Assembly (NCBI GenBank): GCA_022841475.1
Contig: JALHRJ010000023.1
Coordinates: 1-64,000 of the forward strand
Length of the DNA stretch: 64,000 nt
Reading direction: 5' to 3'
From: Cyclobacteriaceae bacterium
Lineage (GTDB): Bacteria; Bacteroidota; Bacteroidia; Cytophagales; Cyclobacteriaceae
Numbering within the stretch: position 1 is the stretch's first letter; each line of letters starts with the position of its first letter. Position numbers and translations under genes: made by a program. Under the pieces are notes generated by a model that saw only the letters and a list, made by a program, of their open reading frames with translations, had not been told where the DNA came from and made no database searches. This document shows positions 27,002 to 34,670 of this stretch, one piece after another.

Positions 27002-27847
27002 ATGTTTATTCTGCGATTACTCTCAAGAGTTCCCCTTCCTATACTCTACCTTCTTTCCGACTTTCTTTTTTTTGTGAGTTATTACCTGGTGGGTTATCGC
27101 AGAAAAATGGTTAAAAAAAACCTCCTGAATTCCTTTCCTGAAAAATCACAACAGGAACGTAATCAGATTGAGAAACAATTCTATAAAGATCTCTGTGATT
27201 ATGGTGTGGAAACAGTAAAGCTCTTAACAATTTCTAAAGAGGAATTAAAAAGAAGAATGGTTTATAAGAACCCCGAAATCGTTAAACAATTCGCTGACCA
27301 AAATCAATCCATCCTACTGCTTACCTCGCACCAGTTTAACTGGGAGTGGTTGTTGGTATCGGGTTGTTTATACCTGCCCCTGGGTGTTGATTACGTTTAT
27401 CAACGACAAAGCAGCAGAACATTTGATCGGTTTTCGTTAGTAGGCCGGAACAGATTTGGTGCTTTTCCAATCGAGCGTTTTCAAGTTGGACGCGAGGCGA
27501 TAAGAAGAAAAAATATCTTGCGCGGTATTGCTATCATGGCAGATCAGTTTCCGGGTCATTCAAATGACAAGAAATACTGGACTGAGTTTATGAATCAGCG
27601 TACAGCATTTTTTTTGGGTCTTGGGCAACTTGCATTTATGACCCAATACCCAGCCGTCTTTTTCGGGATAAAAAAAATCAAGCGCGGCTATTACGAGGCG
27701 GAAGGTGTTTTAGTAGCGCAACCGCCCTATGAAAAAGACAGCCAACAAATTGTGGAGGACTACGTAAAAGCTACAGAACGAATTATCAAGCAAAATCCTG
27801 CAGGCTGGCTTTGGTCTCACAACCGTTGGAAGTCCCGCGAGCAATAA
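27002..27847 (+). CDS. LpxL/HtrB-type lipid A acyltransferase family protein
   Basis: 281 residues. An N-terminal membrane helix (about 10-30) is followed by the lysophospholipid/lipid A acyltransferase fold. The catalytic HX4(D/E) motif is His110 to Glu115 in 'SHQFNWEW'. Further blocks 'YQRQSSRTFDR' and 'MADQFPG' correspond to the acceptor-site motifs. The likely role is acylation of lipid A or a lipid A precursor at the inner membrane. In Bacteroidota one such enzyme is common. A TATTTTTG sequence matching the -7 consensus TAnnTTTG ends 5 bases before the ATG, which would imply an almost leaderless mRNA if used. Confidence 0.9.
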   Translation: MFILRLLSRVPLPILYLLSDFLFFVSYYLVGYRRKMVKKNLLNSFPEKSQQERNQIEKQFYKDLCDYGVETVKLLTISKEELKRRMVYKNPEIVKQFADQNQSILLLTSHQFNWEWLLVSGCLYLPLGVDYVYQRQSSRTFDRFSLVGRNRFGAFPIERFQVGREAIRRKNILRGIAIMADQFPGHSNDKKYWTEFMNQRTAFFLGLGQLAFMTQYPAVFFGIKKIKRGYYEAEGVLVAQPPYEKDSQQIVEDYVKATERIIKQNPAGWLWSHNRWKSREQ

Positions 27848-27848
27848 C

Positions 27849-30797
27849 TTAATTTAATAACATTTCAATGTCTTCGCGCGAAAGCGATTTGATTACGTTC
27901 TCTTCTGTCTGAACCAGGTTTTCAGAGAGTTTCAATTTGTGCTTTTGAAGTGTAAGAATTTTTTCTTCTACTGTGTTGCGGGTAATAAACTTATAACTGA
28001 ATACTTTCTTTTTCTGCCCAATGCGATGGGCCCTGTCAGTAGCCTGTGCTTCAACAGCAGGGTTCCACCAGGGATCCAGAATAAAAACATAGTCGGCTTC
28101 GGTAAGATTTAAACCCAAACCCCCGGCTTTAATTGAAATTAAAAATAATTTAAGGTTGGGATCTTTATTAAATCTCTCCACTTGTTCTTTCCGGTCGTTA
28201 CTTGATCCATCGAGGTAGGCAAATGGAATCTTACGCCCCTTCAGCATCTCTTTAATGATCTCTAGATGTTTCACAAACTGACTAAACACTAAAACTTTGT
28301 GTCCTTCCAACAGTGCATTTTCCAACATGTGCGAAACGTCTTCGAGCTTACCAGAATCACCCTCGTACCGCGGATCAACCATTTTTGGATGATTGGAAAG
28401 CTGACGTAATTTTGTCAATCCCTCCAAAATCATCATGCGCGTGTTATTAATACCTTCTTTATCGATGAGATCTAAAATTTTATGACGATAAAACGATTTC
28501 GCTTCTTCATATTTCTTTTCTTGCTCAACGGTCATGTTGGTGTAATACACGTTTTCCACTTTTTCAGGAAGATCGGTTGCCACCTGGGATTTTAGCCTGC
28601 GCAACATGAAGGGCTTTATAATCGAATTGAGCTTTTTGGTTTTTGATTCATCGTGTCTCTTTTCAATCGGCACCTGAAACTCGTTCTTGAAAAATGTTTG
28701 ACCGCCCAGTAACCCAGGATTGATGAAGGTCATTTGAGACCACAAATCAAGCGTGGTGTTTTCTAGCGGTGTTCCCGTTAGTGTTAACTTAAACCGGGAC
28801 TTCAATTCCATAACAGCCTTGGCAATGTTTGAGGTGGGGTTTTTGATGACCTGAGACTCGTCAAGGATAATGTAATTGAAATAAAATTTTTGAAATAACT
28901 CAACGTCTAATCGCGTAATGCCGTAAGACGTGAGCACCACATCGTATTTACTGAAACGGCTAATATCTTTATTGCGGAGCGTACCCGTGTAGGTTAAAAT
29001 TTTTAACTCCGGTGTAAATTTGGAGGCCTCCATTTCCCAATTGTAAATCAGAGAAGTCGGCATAATTAACAATGAAGTTCCTGCTTTACCTTTTTCTTTT
29101 TCTGATTGAAGAAGTGCTAGCGTTTGAACGGTTTTTCCAAGACCCATATCATCAGCAAGGCAACCACCTAAATGGAATTCATTGAGAAATCGCAACCAAT
29201 TGTAACCTGCTTTCTGGTACGGACGCAACGTGCCTTCAAATTTATCCGGCAGCGGATAATCCTTAATGCCATTGAATGATTGAAGATTGCGGAGGCGTTC
29301 ACTCATATGCACCTTTGCAAGGTTCCCTTCTTCCAGTTCACGCAACAAGTTTATATGGTGTTTCTTTAATACGGGCTTTTCATTGTCTCCATGAGTTTCG
29401 CTCATAGCAAAAAGATCTCCATATTTCAGTAGCCAGGCTTCCGGGATTATTGCGATCTCTCCGTTCGGAAGTTTAAATTCGACTTTCTTTTTAAGGATAA
29501 GTTTTCGCAACTCTTTAAACGAAATCTCATATTCACCAAAACGAATTTTAGCGTGAATATCAAACCAGTCGATATTTTCTTTGACCTCAAGTTCAATGAC
29601 TGCTTTGCCGACAAAGTACTTTTTATCCCGATTATCAGGCTGACTTACTTCAAAGCCAAGATTGAGCAGGTTGACTCGATTTTCATTAAGCCAGGAAAAC
29701 GCCTGCGCCTTATCAACGGCTGTGCGAAACCCTCGTAGTGGCAACCCTAATTTGATTAATGTTTGCGCATATTTTTTTTCAGCCTCTACGTTTCTCTTTA
29801 CACGATGAAAAACATAGTCGTTTTCTTTCTTTTCAACGGTAACACTCACAGGTCCAAAGGCATCTCCGCGAAAGCGATGTTTACCATACTTGAACGAAAG
29901 ATCAAATACAATTTTTCCGGCTTCGTCACTACTCACACCTTCTGAAGAATCAGAAGCTCCAAATAAGGTGGGCACTTCTTTTAAATTTGCAGGCGGTAGT
30001 TCTGAAATGGTTAGAAAAGGATGAGGGTCGTATTCGTTTTTATTGATTTCAAATCCGTGAGCCTCAATATCATCAAAAGACGCAATCAAAGGGGCGACAA
30101 AACGATTATAATAGGTCTCTTCCAGATTTTTAGGAATGACTACATGTTTTTTACTCAGGAAGGGAAGAAGTTTTTTACCATCCACTACTTTTTCAAAACC
30201 ATATAATTTCCCATTCAACACCATCCAGGCAGGGTGTTTACAAATCAAATATGCGCCTGGATTTGGAATGTCGATTCTTTTTCCTTCGTAGGTAATCGTT
30301 GGATAATAATTTGTGTTTTCATCACTTCTACGAAAGTGAAACTGAATGCTCGATCTTTTTTCCAAAACTTCAACTTTCCGCCAAGTAGGCTCCCCATCGT
30401 TACCCATCTCGAAAAGCATTTTCCCTTTCATTTTATCCAACACCGCGGCCCTTCTCTTTTCCATAAAGGCTTCGATTTGTTCCTGAAGAGGTTCATCGCC
30501 TTTATCTTTCTTGAAAACCTTGCTGAAGAACTCATCGGGCTTCATTACTTTTTTGGTAAAATGTTTGAGCACGGCATCCTGGCTCATGCCATCCATCATT
30601 TCAATTAACTCAAAATCGCGATCATCAAGTCCTTTTGAAAACTCGCGCGCATTTTTATGAGAGATGTTTTGATGCTGATAGGTTAATTTCCCCTTGTCGT
30701 CAAGGTGCACGATGAAAGATTCAAAAATATAGCCCAGGTACTCATGCTGATACAATGAGTATATGATTTGAAAAGGCTGAGCGGCCGATACTTTCAT
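27849..30797 (-). CDS. SNF2-family DEAD/DEAH-box helicase
   Basis: 982 residues. The N-terminal half (to about residue 500) is a long accessory region of the bacterial SNF2 type with no zinc-binding SWIM cysteines that I can see. The ATPase begins with 'LRPYQKAGYNWLRFL', Walker A 'ADDMGLGKTVQT' (about 545-556), motif II 'LDESQVIKN' (DESQ, about 645-653) and motif III 'LTGTPLEN'. The C-terminal lobe has 'SIKAGGLGLNLTEAD' and the arginine finger region 'ATDRAHRIGQ' near 920. It moves on double-stranded DNA or displaces proteins such as RNA polymerase (RapA-like); which is not clear. Two direct repeats lie in its promoter region. Confidence 0.94.
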   Translation of the reverse strand: MKVSAAQPFQIIYSLYQHEYLGYIFESFIVHLDDKGKLTYQHQNISHKNAREFSKGLDDRDFELIEMMDGMSQDAVLKHFTKKVMKPDEFFSKVFKKDKGDEPLQEQIEAFMEKRRAAVLDKMKGKMLFEMGNDGEPTWRKVEVLEKRSSIQFHFRRSDENTNYYPTITYEGKRIDIPNPGAYLICKHPAWMVLNGKLYGFEKVVDGKKLLPFLSKKHVVIPKNLEETYYNRFVAPLIASFDDIEAHGFEINKNEYDPHPFLTISELPPANLKEVPTLFGASDSSEGVSSDEAGKIVFDLSFKYGKHRFRGDAFGPVSVTVEKKENDYVFHRVKRNVEAEKKYAQTLIKLGLPLRGFRTAVDKAQAFSWLNENRVNLLNLGFEVSQPDNRDKKYFVGKAVIELEVKENIDWFDIHAKIRFGEYEISFKELRKLILKKKVEFKLPNGEIAIIPEAWLLKYGDLFAMSETHGDNEKPVLKKHHINLLRELEEGNLAKVHMSERLRNLQSFNGIKDYPLPDKFEGTLRPYQKAGYNWLRFLNEFHLGGCLADDMGLGKTVQTLALLQSEKEKGKAGTSLLIMPTSLIYNWEMEASKFTPELKILTYTGTLRNKDISRFSKYDVVLTSYGITRLDVELFQKFYFNYIILDESQVIKNPTSNIAKAVMELKSRFKLTLTGTPLENTTLDLWSQMTFINPGLLGGQTFFKNEFQVPIEKRHDESKTKKLNSIIKPFMLRRLKSQVATDLPEKVENVYYTNMTVEQEKKYEEAKSFYRHKILDLIDKEGINNTRMMILEGLTKLRQLSNHPKMVDPRYEGDSGKLEDVSHMLENALLEGHKVLVFSQFVKHLEIIKEMLKGRKIPFAYLDGSSNDRKEQVERFNKDPNLKLFLISIKAGGLGLNLTEADYVFILDPWWNPAVEAQATDRAHRIGQKKKVFSYKFITRNTVEEKILTLQKHKLKLSENLVQTEENVIKSLSREDIEMLLN

Positions 30798-30905
30798 ATA
30801 AATTATCCTCTATGCCAGACTTATAAACTATAAGACTTTCTCAAAAAGAACCGTAAATGGTCATTTTTGGCAGTTTACGCAGTAAGCAGAATTGCAAAAT
30901 AGGGA

Positions 30906-30937
30906 AATTTGGCCAATAAATTATCAGAATTTGGCCA
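30906..30937. repeat. Two AATTTGGCCA direct repeats upstream of the SNF2 gene
   Basis: The decamer AATTTGGCCA occurs at 30906-30915 and 30928-30937, start-to-start distance 22 bp, about two helical turns. Both copies lie in the 164-bp gap upstream of the helicase gene and downstream of the permease stop. They may be a regulator site. No regulator is known. Confidence 0.45.
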
Positions 30938-30961
30938 TAAAACATGCTTACTAATTACATC

Positions 30962-32185
30962 CTACAACCTCTCGACAGAGTAAGACCGGGCCGCTAGCCG
31001 AGCCGGATAGAAAGAGACGAGTAGGGTGATTCCAATGATGACCAATGAGGTGGTCAGGAAGTCAGTCAACCTCAATTTTACGGGATAGCTCGACACAATT
31101 GCATTTTCCATACCCATGCCAACTAATCCAAACCTATCCTGAAGCCAACAAATGGCGCCACCGAGCAACAAACCAATGACTGCACCTACAAAAGCAATCA
31201 AGGCACCTTCACTTAAGAAAATCTTTTGAATGAACCGGTCATAAGCACCCAGCGCAAAGAGGATGGAAATATCTTTTTTCTTATCCAACGCTAACATCAT
31301 TAGTGAGAAAAAGATGTTAATGGATGCCACCAGAATGAGTAGAATAAGCGCAACAAAAGTGAATAACTTTTCGATTTTTAAGAGCCGGTATAAATCCTGA
31401 TGTTGTTCTTCATTGGTGAGAACTTTAAAGTCATCGCCCACCACACTAATAAGCTTTTGCTGGATAATTCTTAGATCAAATTTTTTGTCGGTTTGAACTT
31501 CTAGAGAAGTTCGTTTGTCACCGTAGTTGAGAAGTTCCTGCGCAAACTGCAGCGGAACAAAAATATAATTCTCATCATAATTTTTTTCAATGGAAAAGAC
31601 GCCACCGGGTTCGATTACCTTGCGAGCGTACAGCTGCGAAGGATCTAATGAAGATCCCTTCATACTTTTGATATAAAAGACCTGAAGTGGAAAAAGATTT
31701 TGGGTAACCGAAACGGAAAGAGCATACTGCACCCCCCTGCCAATAATTGCAAAATCAAGGCCTTTATCTTTTAATACCAGTTGTCCTTCCGCGAGATGCT
31801 GATCTAACCGGTGTTGATCAAGAAAATTATCGCTTACTCCTTTTAAAGTCACCACCATATCAGCATCGCGATAACGCACATACGCGTAATCTTCAATCAC
31901 TTCGGTAACAATTTTAACTCCTTCCACGGCTTTGATTTTCTCAATGAACTCTGAAGAAGTTTCGAACGACTTACCCTTAGCCAATTCTATTTTTAATTCC
32001 GGGTCAAAGGAAGAATATAAAGAGCGCAAGAGTCCTTCTAATCCATTGAATACGGAGAGAACAATAATCAACGCTGCGGTGGAGAAAGCGATCCCGATAA
32101 CGGAAAGAAAGGAGATGATATTAATGAAATTTTTCTTTCTCTTAGAAAGGAAATACCGTCTCGCTATGAAGAAAGAGAGGTTCAA
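30962..32185 (-). CDS. LolE/FtsX-type ABC transporter permease
   Basis: 407 residues. N-terminal 'FIARRYFLSKRKKNFINIISFLSVIGIAFSTAALIIVLSVFNGLE' is the signature of LolC/LolE permeases: first helix at about 22-45, a large periplasmic MacB-PCD domain (about 46-270), then three helices at about 275-400. It likely extracts lipoproteins from the inner membrane for outer-membrane sorting. The partner ATPase (LolD) is not in the window. It follows rbfA after 18 bp on the same strand, an order I recall in other Bacteroidota. Confidence 0.9.
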   Translation of the reverse strand: MNLSFFIARRYFLSKRKKNFINIISFLSVIGIAFSTAALIIVLSVFNGLEGLLRSLYSSFDPELKIELAKGKSFETSSEFIEKIKAVEGVKIVTEVIEDYAYVRYRDADMVVTLKGVSDNFLDQHRLDQHLAEGQLVLKDKGLDFAIIGRGVQYALSVSVTQNLFPLQVFYIKSMKGSSLDPSQLYARKVIEPGGVFSIEKNYDENYIFVPLQFAQELLNYGDKRTSLEVQTDKKFDLRIIQQKLISVVGDDFKVLTNEEQHQDLYRLLKIEKLFTFVALILLILVASINIFFSLMMLALDKKKDISILFALGAYDRFIQKIFLSEGALIAFVGAVIGLLLGGAICWLQDRFGLVGMGMENAIVSSYPVKLRLTDFLTTSLVIIGITLLVSFYPARLAARSYSVERL

Positions 32186-32203
32186 AAGCGGCTCTGAAAA
32201 AAG

Positions 32204-32581
32204 TTAATCCTGATCACCTTTCGTTTCTTTCGGAATGTTGAGGTTTTTAATCACGTCCTCAATGCGCTGGGCATTCTCCTCAAGTTCATCAATAAAAAAA
32301 ACAAGAGCTGGAATAATTCTGGCCTGATTTCGAATCCGGTCCCCGAGCGCTTTTCGGATTTCGCTTTTATGCGACTCAATATTATTTAAAAGGGCATTTT
32401 TGTCTTTGGCAAGCGTCATGCTAAAATATACCTTGGCAACACTCAAATCCGGGCTCATGCGAACATCGGCAATGGTAATGAAGGCGTTTCCAAGAATTCC
32501 CCTCTTATCACGTAAAAAGATTTCGCTCAATTCCTTTTGAATCAGCTTGCTGTATTTCTGTTGTCTTACCGTCCCACTCAT
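32204..32581 (-). CDS. rbfA: Ribosome-binding factor A
   Basis: 125 residues, normal RbfA size. The single KH-type fold shows 'RQQKYSKLIQKELSEIF', 'TIADVRMSPDLSVAKVYFS' and 'ALGDRIRNQARIIPALVFFIDE', the family hallmarks. RbfA binds the 30S subunit and helps process the 5' end of 16S rRNA. It begins an apparent operon with the lipoprotein-export permease. Confidence 0.96.
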   Translation of the reverse strand: MSGTVRQQKYSKLIQKELSEIFLRDKRGILGNAFITIADVRMSPDLSVAKVYFSMTLAKDKNALLNNIESHKSEIRKALGDRIRNQARIIPALVFFIDELEENAQRIEDVIKNLNIPKETKGDQD

Positions 32582-32671
32582 AGCACAAAGATACTAAAGA
32601 TAACCTGCGCTGCTTTTATATCCACCAGACTGTCAAGTTTTTTATTTTATTTGCGCAACAAATAACTGCCC

Positions 32672-34069
32672 GTGCTTCTTCGCATTTTTCGGATTAATGA
32701 TCCCTATCGACTATTGGGAATATTTATCACCCTTGTTTTAATAAGTCTGGCTTTTTTTCTAGATCCTGCAGCACTTACGTTAAGCGAGTTAAAGAGCATC
32801 GTTCTTGGCGAATTGCTGAATGATGGAAAACATCTTTACAGTGAGGTTTTTACCAGCACCCCACCGCTAGCTTCCTGGTTTTATGGATGGATTGAGTTGG
32901 TCTTTGGCCGATCCATAACGGCACGCCATAGTTTAGCTTTTCTTCTTATTTTTTTTCAGGGGGCCTACTTTGCTATTCTTCTGATCAATAACAAAGCACA
33001 AAATGAGAGCACGTATATGCCTGCGCTAATTTTTGGAGTGCTTTGTTTCTTTTCATTTGATATGCTTTCACTTTCCGCTGAACTGCTCGCATCCACATTT
33101 TTGCTTTTTGCACTTAATAATCTCTTTAAGGAGGTCGAGTTTAGAATTCAACGTGACAGCATTATTCTTAACATGGGGGTCTTTCTTGGAATTGCCTCTC
33201 TATTGGTATTGAGTTATGTGGTTTTCTTATTGGGGACACTTATTATCCTTGGCATTTTTACACGCCTTACCATTCGCAAAACGTTACTTTTATTTTTTGG
33301 GTTCTTGCTTCCTCATGCCTTGCTCATGGTGACCTATTTTATGAAGGGCGACTTCACGTTTCTTGCAAACAACTTTTATCGAGGTCATGAATGGTTTAGT
33401 GAAAACCTGATGTCACTTTCATCAATGATCTATCTTTCTGCTATTCCAATTATATATTTTATTTTTTCAATTGTCATGGTTAATCGAGATGCTCGATTAA
33501 CCAAATATCAGTCTCAACTTTTACAAATTATGTTCCTCTGGCTTGTTATTGCAATGGTAGAAATTGTGGTAGCCGGAAGGATGAGCCCACAACGGGTTAT
33601 CACGTATGCACCACCTTTGGCGTACTTCACCAGCCACTTTTTACTTCTCATCAGACGAAAATGGATTGGAGAAACAATGTTATGGATATTTATTGGCGGA
33701 ATAGTTTTGATCAGCTATCTCTCACGCTACGAAAAATTAAAGGTGGTCGATTATACCCGTCTTTTTTACCAAAAGCCATCGCATGGTGATCAGGTAAAGA
33801 ATAAGCGAGTGCTAATTTTGGGAAATCATTGGGGACTGTATGATGCAAATAGAATGGCAACCGGTTTTATGGAGTGGAAACTGGCACAGGGAATATTTTC
33901 TGACCCTGATTACTTTGAAAATATTGTTTTGATCGACCAATTATTTCAGCAAGATCCGCCCGAGGTTATTGTTGATCAGGGAAATCTAATGTCAAAAGTA
34001 ATTGAGCGGATTCCCCGTTTACGCAAAGAATACAGACAACAAGGAGAGCTTTATTTCAGAGTAAAGTAG
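32672..34069 (+). CDS. DUF6427-like polytopic membrane protein
   Basis: 465 residues with about 10-11 transmembrane segments and a soluble C-terminal domain from about residue 370. The N-terminus 'MLLRIFRINDPYRLLG' followed by a luminal loop 'DGKHLYSEVFTSTPPLASWFYG' is what I recall of DUF6427, a Bacteroidota family resembling glycosyltransferase-type membrane proteins. I see no catalytic Asp pair of the DxD type. The start is GTG at 32672. No in-frame ATG gives the first helix, so GTG is chosen. Function is unknown; a role in envelope glycan synthesis is a guess. Confidence 0.75.
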   Translation: MLLRIFRINDPYRLLGIFITLVLISLAFFLDPAALTLSELKSIVLGELLNDGKHLYSEVFTSTPPLASWFYGWIELVFGRSITARHSLAFLLIFFQGAYFAILLINNKAQNESTYMPALIFGVLCFFSFDMLSLSAELLASTFLLFALNNLFKEVEFRIQRDSIILNMGVFLGIASLLVLSYVVFLLGTLIILGIFTRLTIRKTLLLFFGFLLPHALLMVTYFMKGDFTFLANNFYRGHEWFSENLMSLSSMIYLSAIPIIYFIFSIVMVNRDARLTKYQSQLLQIMFLWLVIAMVEIVVAGRMSPQRVITYAPPLAYFTSHFLLLIRRKWIGETMLWIFIGGIVLISYLSRYEKLKVVDYTRLFYQKPSHGDQVKNKRVLILGNHWGLYDANRMATGFMEWKLAQGIFSDPDYFENIVLIDQLFQQDPPEVIVDQGNLMSKVIERIPRLRKEYRQQGELYFRVK

Positions 34070-34113
34070 CTCATAGTTTTATAACTTAGTTTAATTTCTT
34101 TCGTAATAGAATT

Positions 34114-34659
34114 ATGCGATTGTTGATTCTTATTCTTTTTTGGTCATTACTCCTCTATTCTTGTAAAGAGGTAACGTTTCGCGAACCTCAACCGGCAGGA
34201 GCTTCATCTTTAAAGGAAATTCCGCTGAAATTGAGAGGTTCATATGCCACACGAGACAAGGCCACGGGCGAAATAGGAGACACCTTGATTATTGAGTCGT
34301 GGGGATACCATTTTAAAGATAAAAATGATCAGGATTGGCTTGGTAAGGGAACGCTTAGTGATTCGCTTGTTGTTAAGTTTTACGAGAATATATACTTCGT
34401 AAATTTCAAGGAGGGTGATCAATGGGTTCTACGCCTCGTTAAGGAAAAGTCACCGGGTGTTCTCGAATTTCTTTCCATCGACATTCAGGATGATTCCAAA
34501 CGAAAAGAAATTCTTCGTAAGATTTCAAGGAAGGTTCCCGTTAAGGAGATTCAACGCAATGACGACACTTTTTATCAAATTAATCCAACGCCATCACAGT
34601 TGATGCAGCTGATCAAAGAAGGATATTTCACAGGTATTGAGCTGCGAAAAATTAGATGA
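34114..34659 (+). CDS. Predicted lipoprotein of unknown function
   Basis: 181 residues with an SPII signal peptide; the lipobox is LLYSC with Cys at residue 17. The mature part is mixed beta structure: 'GDTLIIESWGYHF', 'SDSLVVKFYENIYFVNFKEGDQWVLRLVKE'. The last third is helical and Lys/Arg-rich. No family recognised. It follows the DUF6427-like gene by 44 bp in the same direction and could be co-transcribed, and it is convergent with the AsmA-like gene. Confidence 0.75.
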   Translation: MRLLILILFWSLLLYSCKEVTFREPQPAGASSLKEIPLKLRGSYATRDKATGEIGDTLIIESWGYHFKDKNDQDWLGKGTLSDSLVVKFYENIYFVNFKEGDQWVLRLVKEKSPGVLEFLSIDIQDDSKRKEILRKISRKVPVKEIQRNDDTFYQINPTPSQLMQLIKEGYFTGIELRKIR

Positions 34660-34670
34660 CAGCTATTCGC

